From positions 1 through 5,088 of the forward strand of contig CANNDP010000064.1 in NCBI GenBank assembly GCA_947503395.1: a DNA stretch of 5,088 bases, given 5' to 3'. The notes below the pieces were generated by a model. It saw only the letters and a list, made by a program, of their open reading frames with translations. It searched no databases and was not told the DNA's origin. Every line of letters starts with the position of its first letter. Positions within the stretch are counted from its first letter, which is position 1. The translations under genes and the position numbers were made by a program. The stretch comes from Actinomycetota bacterium. Its GTDB lineage: Bacteria; Actinomycetota; Actinomycetes; Nanopelagicales; Nanopelagicaceae. This document shows, one piece after another, positions 1 to 5,088 of the stretch.

Positions 1-202
1 CAAGAATGGCTAAAAACTCACATAAGACGCTTGAAATTGCCACTTCATTAGCTAGCGCTCTATCACGCTCGATTCGCTTGCGATAGTTGGCAAACTCAGC
101 CTGAAGCCTTTGTAGGTCTTCAGTTAAGGCAGTAACTGGGTCGATGACCTCAGCTACTGCCTCATCTGATGCTACTTCTTCGCTATTTGTTTCCTCGCTC
201 AT
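1..202 (-). CDS. grpE: GrpE, nucleotide exchange factor of DnaK (N-terminal part, cut by left window edge)
   Basis: GrpE is the cytoplasmic homodimeric cochaperone that releases ADP from DnaK and so resets the Hsp70 cycle. Only the first 67 codons are present; the gene runs off the left edge. The visible protein starts with an acidic, disordered tail (MSEETNSEEVASDEA, residues 1 to about 22), followed by a helical stretch from about residue 26. This contains the family hallmark LQAEFANYRKRIERDR (about 33-48), the start of the long dimerising coiled coil. Its ATG shares one base with the dnaK stop codon (TAATG at the junction) and no strong Shine-Dalgarno precedes it, so translation is probably coupled to dnaK. 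The order dnaK then grpE is typical of actinobacterial operons, where dnaJ and hspR often follow; those would lie outside this window. Identification is firm from the motif and the context. Confidence 0.95.
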   Translation of the reverse strand, partial: MSEETNSEEVASDEAVAEVIDPVTALTEDLQRLQAEFANYRKRIERDRALANEVAISSVLCEFLAIL

Positions 203-2025
203 TACTTACTTTCATCAATGATCTCAGCATCTTCGACGCCATCATCGCCCTTTGGCGCTTCAGCACTTGATGCATTAGCAGCGTATAAAGCTGCCCCTAA
301 TTGCTGACTTACTTCAGATAGCTTGGTTGTTGCGCTCTTGATGCTTGCATAATCTGCGCCCTCAAGAAGTTTCTTTAGCTCTGCCATAGCGCTTTCAACT
401 TCAACTTTTATGGTAGCTGCTTCTCCTTCATTGAGTTTCTCAGCATTATCTTTTAAGAACTTCTCAGTCTGATAGACAAGAGAGTCTCCTGTGTTGCGAG
501 TCTCTGCCTCATCACGGCGCTGCTTATCTTCATCAGCATGTGATTCAGCATCTCGCATCATTCTTTCAATCTCATCTTTTGCAAGAGCTGAACCTCCAGA
601 GATAGTCATGCTCTGTGCTTTTCCAGTTCCAAGATCCTTTGCAGAGACATGGACGATTCCGTTGGCATCAATGTCGAATGTGACTTCAACTTGCGGGATG
701 CCGCGAGGCGCAGGAGCAATGCCTGTTAGTTCAAACATTCCTAGGCGTTTGTTGTAAGCAGCCATCTCGCGCTCGCCTTGGAAGACTTGAATCTGAACTG
801 CTGGCTGATTGTCATCAGCGGTAGTAAAGATCTCTGAGCGCTTAGTTGGAATTGTGGTGTTACGTTCAATTAACTTGGTCATAATTCCACCCTTGGTTTC
901 AATACCAAGTGATAGTGGAGTTACATCAAGCAAGAGAACATCTTTAACCTCGCCCTTGATAACACCGGCTTGAAGGCTGGCGCCAACTGCAACTACTTCA
1001 TCGGGATTTACGCCCTTATTTGGCTCTTTTCCGCCAGTTAGCTCTTTGACTAGATCAACGACGGCAGGCATACGAGTTGAGCCTCCAACTAGTACTACAT
1101 GAAGAATGTTGGCAATTGGAATGCCGGCATCCTTTAATACTGATTGGAATGGGCGACGGCAACGATCAAGAAGATCTGCAGTCATCGCTTGGAACTGCGC
1201 CCTGGTAATTGTTTCATCTAAGAAAAGTGGATTCTTCTCAGCATCTACTGTGATGTAGGGAAGATTGATTGAAGTTTGCTGAGATGAAGAGAGTTCAATC
1301 TTAGCTTTTTCAGCCGCTTCTCTTACACGCTGCATTGCCATCTTATCTTTTGCTAAATCAACGCCATTTTTAGCGGCAAATGTTTTAACTAAGAAGTCAA
1401 CGAGTGCTTGATCCCAATCATCGCCGCCAAGGTTGTTATCACCATTGGTCGCTTTAACTTCAACTACGCCATCGCCAATTTCAAGGAGTGAAACATCAAA
1501 TGTTCCGCCGCCTAGGTCAAATACTAAAATAGTCTGTTCTTTATCGCCTTTATCTAGGCCATATGCAAGAGCTGCAGATGTTGGCTCGTTGATAATACGT
1601 AGAACGTTTAAACCTGCGATTTCGCCAGCTTCTTTAGTGGCTTGGCGCTGCGCATCATTGAAATATGCTGGCACTGTAATAACAGCATCAGTAACGGTGT
1701 CACCTAAGTATGCTTCTGCATCGCGCTTTAATTTCTGCAAGATACGGGCTGAAATTTCTTGGGCGGTATATTTCTTGCCATCGATATCTATATTCCAGCT
1801 AGTTCCCATATGGCGCTTAACTGAGCGGATGGTGCGATCAACGTTGGTAACTGCCTGACGCTTAGCGACCTCTCCAACTAATACTTCGCCATTTTTTGCA
1901 AAGGCAACAATGGAGGGGGTAGTGCGCGCACCCTCAGCATTTGCAATAACGGTGGGCTCGCCACCTTCAAGTACGGATACGCAGCTATTGGTCGTACCCA
2001 GATCGATTCCGACTGCTCTTGCCAT
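202..2025 (-). CDS. dnaK: DnaK, Hsp70 molecular chaperone
   Basis: ATP-driven cytoplasmic Hsp70 chaperone of 607 residues that binds exposed hydrophobic peptides with DnaJ and GrpE. The ATPase domain spans about residues 1-360: phosphate-1 loop GIDLGTTNS (6-14), Lys70 in SVKRHMG, NEPTSAA (146-152), phosphate-2 loop DLGGGTFDVS (170-179) and the adenosine motif VGGSTRMP (313-320). The hydrophobic linker DVLLLDVTP is at 362-370. The substrate-binding beta domain follows (about 371-480), then the helical lid and an acidic tail ending EIIDESK. The phosphate-2 loop lies 24 residues earlier than in E. coli DnaK, as expected for the Gram-positive form that lacks the subdomain insert. The start chosen is the ATG giving MARAVGID, which has AAGGAG 9 nt upstream. 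An in-frame TTG at 2041-2043 would add six residues but overlaps that Shine-Dalgarno. The gene heads an operon with grpE and is probably repressed by HspR through the HAIR-like site 78 nt upstream. All key residues are intact. Confidence 0.98.
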   Translation of the reverse strand: MARAVGIDLGTTNSCVSVLEGGEPTVIANAEGARTTPSIVAFAKNGEVLVGEVAKRQAVTNVDRTIRSVKRHMGTSWNIDIDGKKYTAQEISARILQKLKRDAEAYLGDTVTDAVITVPAYFNDAQRQATKEAGEIAGLNVLRIINEPTSAALAYGLDKGDKEQTILVFDLGGGTFDVSLLEIGDGVVEVKATNGDNNLGGDDWDQALVDFLVKTFAAKNGVDLAKDKMAMQRVREAAEKAKIELSSSQQTSINLPYITVDAEKNPLFLDETITRAQFQAMTADLLDRCRRPFQSVLKDAGIPIANILHVVLVGGSTRMPAVVDLVKELTGGKEPNKGVNPDEVVAVGASLQAGVIKGEVKDVLLLDVTPLSLGIETKGGIMTKLIERNTTIPTKRSEIFTTADDNQPAVQIQVFQGEREMAAYNKRLGMFELTGIAPAPRGIPQVEVTFDIDANGIVHVSAKDLGTGKAQSMTISGGSALAKDEIERMMRDAESHADEDKQRRDEAETRNTGDSLVYQTEKFLKDNAEKLNEGEAATIKVEVESAMAELKKLLEGADYASIKSATTKLSEVSQQLGAALYAANASSAEAPKGDDGVEDAEIIDESK

Positions 2026-2034
2026 CTCTTTACG

Positions 2035-2040
2035 CTCCTT
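2035..2040 (-). promoter_or_regulatory. Shine-Dalgarno of dnaK (AAGGAG)
   Basis: On the minus strand AAGGAG lies 9 nt before the ATG at 2025. It decides the start: the upstream in-frame TTG (2041-2043) directly abuts this motif and has no comparable ribosome binding site of its own, while the ATG yields the conserved DnaK N terminus. Confidence 0.85.
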
Positions 2041-2080
2041 CAAGCTATCTATTGGATTCCAAGGGGGTTACCCTCCAGCA

Positions 2081-2099
2081 TTGAGCCCTCTACGGTCAA
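2081..2099. promoter_or_regulatory. Second, degenerate HAIR-like inverted repeat
   Basis: TTGAGC-cctctac-GGTCAA has the same 7-nt spacer and keeps 9 of the 12 core arm bases of the HAIR consensus, with the right arm damaged. Its left end is 23 bp from that of the better site, about two helical turns, so a protein bound at both would sit on the same face. Tandem HAIR sites occur upstream of dnaK in Streptomyces. The match alone is weak; the spacing and position are what support it. Confidence 0.4.
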
Positions 2100-2103
2100 A
2101 AGA

Positions 2104-2122
2104 TTGAGTCGAAGTGGCTCAA
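2104..2122. promoter_or_regulatory. HAIR-like operator (probable HspR binding site)
   Basis: The sequence TTGAGT-cgaagtg-GCTCAA is an inverted repeat with exactly 7 nt between arms. It matches the HAIR consensus CTTGAGT-N7-ACTCAAG at 11 of 14 arm positions, the differences being the two outermost bases and one inner base. HAIR is the known operator of HspR, a MerR-family repressor that in Streptomyces and mycobacteria controls the dnaK operon with DnaK as corepressor. The site lies 78 nt upstream of the dnaK start, where such operators are expected, and 138 nt upstream of the divergent response regulator. The hspR gene itself is not in the window, so the regulator is inferred. Confidence 0.75.
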
Positions 2123-2247
2123 CACTGCATTAGCCAGAACCCAAATAGCCCCCTTTCTATTCCCGCCTCAAGGTAAGGGGCAAAACTCGCCCCGATAGCC
2201 CAGCCTCTTCTCAGGAAGTTCTAAAGTGAGCCCTACAAGATGGCCTC

Positions 2248-2253
2248 GAGGTG
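2248..2253 (+). promoter_or_regulatory. Shine-Dalgarno of the response regulator (GAGGTG)
   Basis: GAGGTG lies 7 nt before the ATG at 2261. It favours this start over the in-frame ATG at 2297 (giving MTTTNEV), which has only a weak GAAAGAG before it. Confidence 0.7.
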
Positions 2254-2260
2254 ATTACTA

Positions 2261-3013
2261 ATGAATTCAACAGTTCTAGTTAAGAAAGAGCCATCGATGA
2301 CCACAACAAATGAAGTTAAGGTCCAAAAGGTCCTAGTTGTTGATGACGAGAAGAGTATTAGCGAACTTATAACAACAAGCCTTCGCTTTGTCGGTTTTGA
2401 AGTTCGCACTGCAGCAAGCGGGGCCGAGGCTTTGCGCGTTGCTGAGGAATTTAAACCACATGCGCTCATCCTTGATGTGATGCTTCCAGATCTCGATGGT
2501 TTTGAAGTTTGCAAGAAGTTACGCGCAGATGGACAAGATGTGGGCGTTCTATTCCTTACAGCAAAAGACACAACTGAAGATAAAATCAAAGGATTAACTC
2601 TTGGCGGAGATGACTATGTCACAAAGCCATTTAGCTTAGAGGAACTTGTTGCCCGCCTTAGGGCTCTGCTTCGTAGAACTGGAGTTATTGAAACTTCAAT
2701 TAATGAAGAGTTGATATCTTTTGCTGATTTAGAGCTTAATGAGGCAACGCATGAAGTGCGTAGGGCTGGGAATCTAATTGATCTCTCTCCAACAGAATTC
2801 ATTCTTCTTAGATACTTGATGATTAATGCTGATCGAGTGGTTTCAAAATCACAGATTCTTGATCATGTCTGGCAGTATGACTTCCGTGGCGATGCTGGAA
2901 TTGTGGAGACCTATATTTCATATCTTCGTAAGAAGATTGATCAGATCGAGCCTCCACTTATCCATACCGTTCGCGGCGTTGGTTATCGCTTGAGGTTGCC
3001 AGCAAAGAATTAA
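2261..3013 (+). CDS. OmpR/PhoB-family response regulator, PhoP-like (mycobacterial PhoPR type)
   Basis: A 250-residue DNA-binding response regulator, the output half of a two-component system. After a 22-residue polar tail comes the receiver domain (about 23-139): acidic pocket Asp28/Asp29, phosphoacceptor Asp72 in LILDVMLPDLDG, switch Thr100 in FLTAKD, and Lys122 in the KPF motif. The winged-helix domain (about 150-247) carries LSPTEFILLRYL (175-186), the recognition-helix region VETYISYLRKKI (215-226) and the wing HTVRGVGYRLR (235-245). LTLGGDDYVTKPFSLEE, LSPTEF, ILDHVW and YDF closely recall Mycobacterium tuberculosis PhoP, as I remember that sequence, which also has an N-terminal tail; orthology is likely but unproven. 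In mycobacteria PhoP activates genes of lipid metabolism, acid response and virulence, which need not hold here. The kinase follows after 3 nt, so the two are surely an operon. The start at 2261 has a good ribosome binding site; residue 13 (2297) is a possible alternative. All phosphorylation residues are intact. Confidence 0.93.
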   Translation: MNSTVLVKKEPSMTTTNEVKVQKVLVVDDEKSISELITTSLRFVGFEVRTAASGAEALRVAEEFKPHALILDVMLPDLDGFEVCKKLRADGQDVGVLFLTAKDTTEDKIKGLTLGGDDYVTKPFSLEELVARLRALLRRTGVIETSINEELISFADLELNEATHEVRRAGNLIDLSPTEFILLRYLMINADRVVSKSQILDHVWQYDFRGDAGIVETYISYLRKKIDQIEPPLIHTVRGVGYRLRLPAKN

Positions 3014-3016
3014 TTA

Positions 3017-4498
3017 ATGAATCAACCCTTTCGCAAATACAAACCAACACCAGGTCAATGGAGTCTGCGAAATAGGTTAGTTATCGGCGTTGTGGCTCTT
3101 GGAGCATTTGCTATTACTGCATCAGATTTTGCAGCTCAAGCAGCATTTCGCACCTTTCTTATTGCTCAAGTAGATCTCCAGTTAGAAAGCGTTGCTGGGG
3201 GCTCCCTTTTAAGGCTAGATCGCGCAGGAATTGCAGCAGAGCCAGAGGAGACAAATACAAAAGAGCCTCTCTTCCAACCCTTTGAACCTTTAAGTGATGT
3301 GCCATCTGAAGTAAGCGTGACACTCCTTGACGCCTCTGGAAACATTTTAGGAACAGTAGGTGATATCCAAAGCCCGCAGAGAATTCAGACTTTAGTAGCT
3401 GGGATAACTCCAGCTGAGGTAAGCCAATATAACGATAAGCCTTTTACTCTAGATGCTGGAGGCAGAGGAAGTGATTATCGAGTTCTTGCACGACTTCTTC
3501 CTTCAAGTCTTGGAAGCGTCATCTGCGCAATCTCATTAGATGGCGTAGAGAAAGCGATGAATCAATTGCGTTTCCTTTTTCTTGCCCTGGGATTTATTGT
3601 GCTAATTGTCTTAGCTTTAATTGCTCGGAGAATCATCGATATCTCACTTCGCCCATTGAAATCAGTTGAAGAAACTGCAGAGGCTTTTGCTAAAGGAGAT
3701 TTCTCTGCTCGTCTTGATGAGGCGCGAACTGATACTGAAGTTGGTCGATTGACATCAGCTTTAAATCAGATGCTTGCTCGAATTGAAGAAGCATTTGCTG
3801 TAAAAGTTGTGAGTGAAGATAAATTACGACGCTTTGTTGCTGATGCTTCACATGAATTGCGCACACCGCTGACTGCTATAAGAGGTTTTTCTGAACTTCA
3901 TCGTCAGGGAGCTATCAAGGGTGAAGAAAATACCAGTGAGCTAATCCGGCGAATTGAAGATGAATCGGTGCGGATGTCATCTTTAGTTGAAGATTTATTA
4001 CTTCTTGCACGACTAGATCAATCACCGGAGATGCTGATGGAGCCGGTTGAGGTCAGCAAGCTGATTAAAGAAGCTGTGGAGTCAGCGAAGGCAGCAAGGT
4101 CTACTCATGAGATCTCTATCGAGCTTGAGAGCGAAGACCTATTTCTCTTGGGGGATTCCATCCGAATCCATCAAGTAATAGCTAATTTGCTTGCAAATGC
4201 CCAGATCCATACTCCCGATGGAAGCAAAATAATTGTGAGTGCCAAACAGGATGAGCTAGCAACCTATATCTCTGTTTCAGATAACGGGCCTGGAATTTCA
4301 GTTGAATCCCAGGAAAGAATATTTGAACGTTTTTATAGAGCAGATCTCTCTCGCAAGCGAAGCGGGACTGAGGGAACTGGACTTGGCTTATCAATCGTTG
4401 ATGCAGTGATGAAAGCTCATGGTGGCCAAGTTAAAGTTGAATCTGAATTAGGCAGGGGCGCCAAATTCACTCTCACTTTCCCAATCAAGGATTTATAG
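3017..4498 (+). CDS. Membrane sensor histidine kinase, PhoR-like, partner of the upstream regulator
   Basis: A 493-residue inner-membrane kinase that should autophosphorylate and pass phosphate to Asp72 of the upstream regulator. Order of parts: cytoplasmic basic N terminus; transmembrane helix 1 (about 21-43); extracytoplasmic sensor region (about 45-184) with no recognised ligand fold; transmembrane helix 2 (about 186-207); HAMP linker (about 208-260, with RPLKSVEETAEAFAKGDFSA); HisKA dimerisation domain with His279 in RRFVADASHELRTPL; then the HATPase domain. The latter shows the N box NLLANAQIHTP (Asn394), G1 DNGPGIS (422-428), F box FERFYRAD (436-443) and G2 GTGLGL (453-458). ASHELRTPLTAIRGFSELHRQGA resembles mycobacterial PhoR, and the length is also close to it. 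No Shine-Dalgarno precedes the ATG, and the regulator's TAA is 3 nt upstream, so translation is probably by reinitiation. The sensed signal cannot be read from the sequence. cysD begins 24 nt downstream. No catalytic residue is missing. Confidence 0.94.
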   Translation: MNQPFRKYKPTPGQWSLRNRLVIGVVALGAFAITASDFAAQAAFRTFLIAQVDLQLESVAGGSLLRLDRAGIAAEPEETNTKEPLFQPFEPLSDVPSEVSVTLLDASGNILGTVGDIQSPQRIQTLVAGITPAEVSQYNDKPFTLDAGGRGSDYRVLARLLPSSLGSVICAISLDGVEKAMNQLRFLFLALGFIVLIVLALIARRIIDISLRPLKSVEETAEAFAKGDFSARLDEARTDTEVGRLTSALNQMLARIEEAFAVKVVSEDKLRRFVADASHELRTPLTAIRGFSELHRQGAIKGEENTSELIRRIEDESVRMSSLVEDLLLLARLDQSPEMLMEPVEVSKLIKEAVESAKAARSTHEISIELESEDLFLLGDSIRIHQVIANLLANAQIHTPDGSKIIVSAKQDELATYISVSDNGPGISVESQERIFERFYRADLSRKRSGTEGTGLGLSIVDAVMKAHGGQVKVESELGRGAKFTLTFPIKDL

Positions 4499-4534
4499 AG
4501 CTGTGGACAATAGGATTTCCTAATGCGCAGCTCT
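4497..4534 (+). promoter_or_regulatory. Nested inverted repeat (possible mRNA hairpin) enclosing the cysD ribosome binding site and start
   Basis: The outer arms AGAGCTGTG (4497-4505) and CGCAGCTCT (4526-4534) can pair over 9 bp as RNA, with one U-G wobble; the outer 7 bp are a perfect inverted repeat. Inside, TAGGA (4511-4515) and TCCTA (4518-4522) form a second inverted repeat that would pair as UAGG/CCUA with an AUUU loop. The AGGA at 4512-4515 is the likely Shine-Dalgarno of cysD, 7 nt before its ATG. In the fold it is buried in the inner stem while the AUG (4523-4525) lies alone in an internal loop facing GACAA. The left arm begins within the kinase stop codon, so a ribosome finishing the kinase would open the structure. 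There is no U tract, so it is not a typical terminator. The pairing is seen directly; a regulatory role is inference. Confidence 0.45.
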
Positions 4535-5088
4535 CCTGAGATTCTCGAATCTTTAGAAAATGAGTCGATTGAAATAATAAGAGAGACTGCAGCTAGTTTT
4601 AGAAATCCTGTCTTTTTATATTCAATCGGTAAAGACTCATCGGTAGTTCTTCATTTAATTAGAAAAGCATTCTTCCCTGCTCAGGTTCCCTTTCCGATGC
4701 TTCATATCGATACCACTTGGAAATTTCGCGAGATGATTGAATTTAGAGATCAGATGGCTGATAAGTATCAGATCAAATTAATGACTCACACAAACCAAGA
4801 TGGAGTTAGAGACGGAGTAACTCCTTTTTCAACTACCGCTTCTGAATACACCAGAGTGATGAAGACTGTTGCGCTACGTCAAGCCTTGGATTCCTATGGA
4901 TTTGATGCTGCTATTGGTGGCTCACGCCGCGATGAAGAGAAAAGTAGAGCGAAAGAGAGATTATTTAGCGTTAGAGAATCAGGTCATCGCTGGGATCCAA
5001 GAGCACAGCGGCCAGAGCTCTGGAGAACCTATAACCCAAGAATTAGGCCAGATCAAAGCATGCGAGTATTTCCAATTTCAGATTGGAC
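4523..5088 (+). CDS. cysD: CysD, sulfate adenylyltransferase (ATP sulfurylase) subunit 2, N-terminal part cut by right window edge
   Basis: CysD is the adenylylating subunit of ATP sulfurylase. With the GTPase CysN it turns sulfate and ATP into adenosine 5'-phosphosulfate (APS) and pyrophosphate, the first step of assimilatory sulfate reduction in the cytoplasm. The frame is open from the ATG to the edge, giving 188 of about 300 residues. Visible hallmarks are the PP-loop SIGKDSS (34-40), LHIDTTWKFREM (60-71), FDAAIGGSRRDEEKSRAKER (127-146), HRWDPRAQRPELW (155-167) and the start of RVFPISDW (181-188). The PP-loop lies about as far from the N terminus as in E. coli CysD, which supports this start, as does AGGA 7 nt upstream. 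It follows the kinase by 24 nt with no terminator, so cotranscription is likely; cysN would be expected next, beyond the window. Arginine codons are mostly AGA here (12 of 21, plus one AGG), unlike the upstream genes. Identification is firm. Confidence 0.96.
   Translation, partial: MRSSPEILESLENESIEIIRETAASFRNPVFLYSIGKDSSVVLHLIRKAFFPAQVPFPMLHIDTTWKFREMIEFRDQMADKYQIKLMTHTNQDGVRDGVTPFSTTASEYTRVMKTVALRQALDSYGFDAAIGGSRRDEEKSRAKERLFSVRESGHRWDPRAQRPELWRTYNPRIRPDQSMRVFPISDW

Larger units (their letters stand above)
2026..2260. other. Divergent intergenic region between dnaK and the response regulator
   Basis: This 235-bp region separates two operons that are transcribed away from each other, so it must carry both promoters. 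It contains the HAIR-like inverted repeats (2081-2122), a short GC hairpin GGGGC-aaaactc-GCCCC (2177-2193), a CTCAAG half-site at 2167-2172 matching one HAIR arm, and an 8-bp palindrome CCTCGAGG (2244-2251) overlapping the regulator's ribosome binding site. Short repeats of ATAGCCC occur around 2145 and 2195. I see no convincing small gene or tRNA, and no -35/-10 pair good enough to annotate on either strand. Confidence 0.7.

Noticed and set aside
1433..1858. Long open frame on the plus strand inside dnaK, with similar shorter ones at 491-757 and 1910-2107
   Set aside because: They lie opposite the firmly identified dnaK, show no known domain, and have the low-complexity Ser/Pro/Arg-rich look of antisense frames.
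2130..2134. CIRCE heat-shock operator (TTAGC start)
   Set aside because: Only a five-base fragment matches and the inverted GAGTGCTAA arm is absent; the HAIR-like site explains the control better.
2154..2183. Candidate minus-strand promoter for dnaK: TTGCCC, 18-nt spacer, TAGAAA
   Set aside because: Only about 4 of 6 matches in each box. Other equally weak pairs exist nearby, such as TTGAGG (2166-2171) with TATTTG, so none can be chosen from sequence alone.
2222..2239. Plus-strand -10-like boxes TAAAGT and TACAAG upstream of the response regulator
   Set aside because: No acceptable -35 element lies 16-18 nt upstream of either.
2233..2589. Minus-strand open frames opposite the response regulator and kinase (2233-2589, 2614-2802, 4182-4394)
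   Set aside because: They are antisense shadows of well-conserved coding sequence with no supporting motif or ribosome binding site.
4500..4517. PhoP-box-like direct repeat upstream of cysD (GCTGTGG resembles the reverse of TCACAGC)
   Set aside because: Only one half-site is seen; the second repeat expected after a 4-nt gap is absent.
4497..4551. Rho-independent terminator between kinase and cysD
   Set aside because: The stem exists but no U tract follows; the right arm is inside cysD, and a further small palindrome GATTC-tc-GAATC (4540-4551) lies in coding sequence.

Overview
The window looks like the chromosome of a low-to-moderate GC actinobacterium (base composition by eye is roughly in the mid-40s percent, not computed). 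Three signs point this way. The dnaK gene is followed directly by grpE and preceded by a HAIR-like inverted repeat, the HspR operator of actinobacteria. DnaK is of the shorter type without the roughly 24-residue insert found in E. coli DnaK. The two-component pair resembles mycobacterial PhoP/PhoR in its diagnostic motifs. A streamlined aquatic actinobacterium of the Nanopelagicales (acI) kind would fit, but this is inference.

Layout: the left part (1-2025) is the minus-strand heat-shock operon dnaK-grpE, with grpE cut by the left edge. A 235-bp divergent intergenic region (2026-2260) holds one good HAIR-like operator, a more degenerate second copy nearer dnaK, a small GC hairpin and the ribosome binding sites of both flanking genes. 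The right part is transcribed on the plus strand: an OmpR/PhoB-family response regulator (2261-3013), its membrane sensor histidine kinase (3017-4498), and the first two thirds of cysD, the ATP sulfurylase small subunit (4523 to the right edge).

How the genes work together: DnaK and GrpE form the core of the Hsp70 folding machine, probably repressed by HspR through the HAIR element. The kinase and regulator form one complete phosphorelay, with all catalytic and acceptor residues present. cysD starts only 24 nt after the kinase stop with no terminator between, so it may be read from the two-component transcript.

Most of the window is conventional. I found no mobile element, CRISPR array, RNA gene or novel multi-gene system. 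The points most worth a second look are a nested inverted repeat around the cysD start, which could form an RNA hairpin that hides its Shine-Dalgarno and leaves the AUG in an internal loop, the shift in arginine codon use at cysD, and the HAIR pair between two divergent stress/signalling operons.
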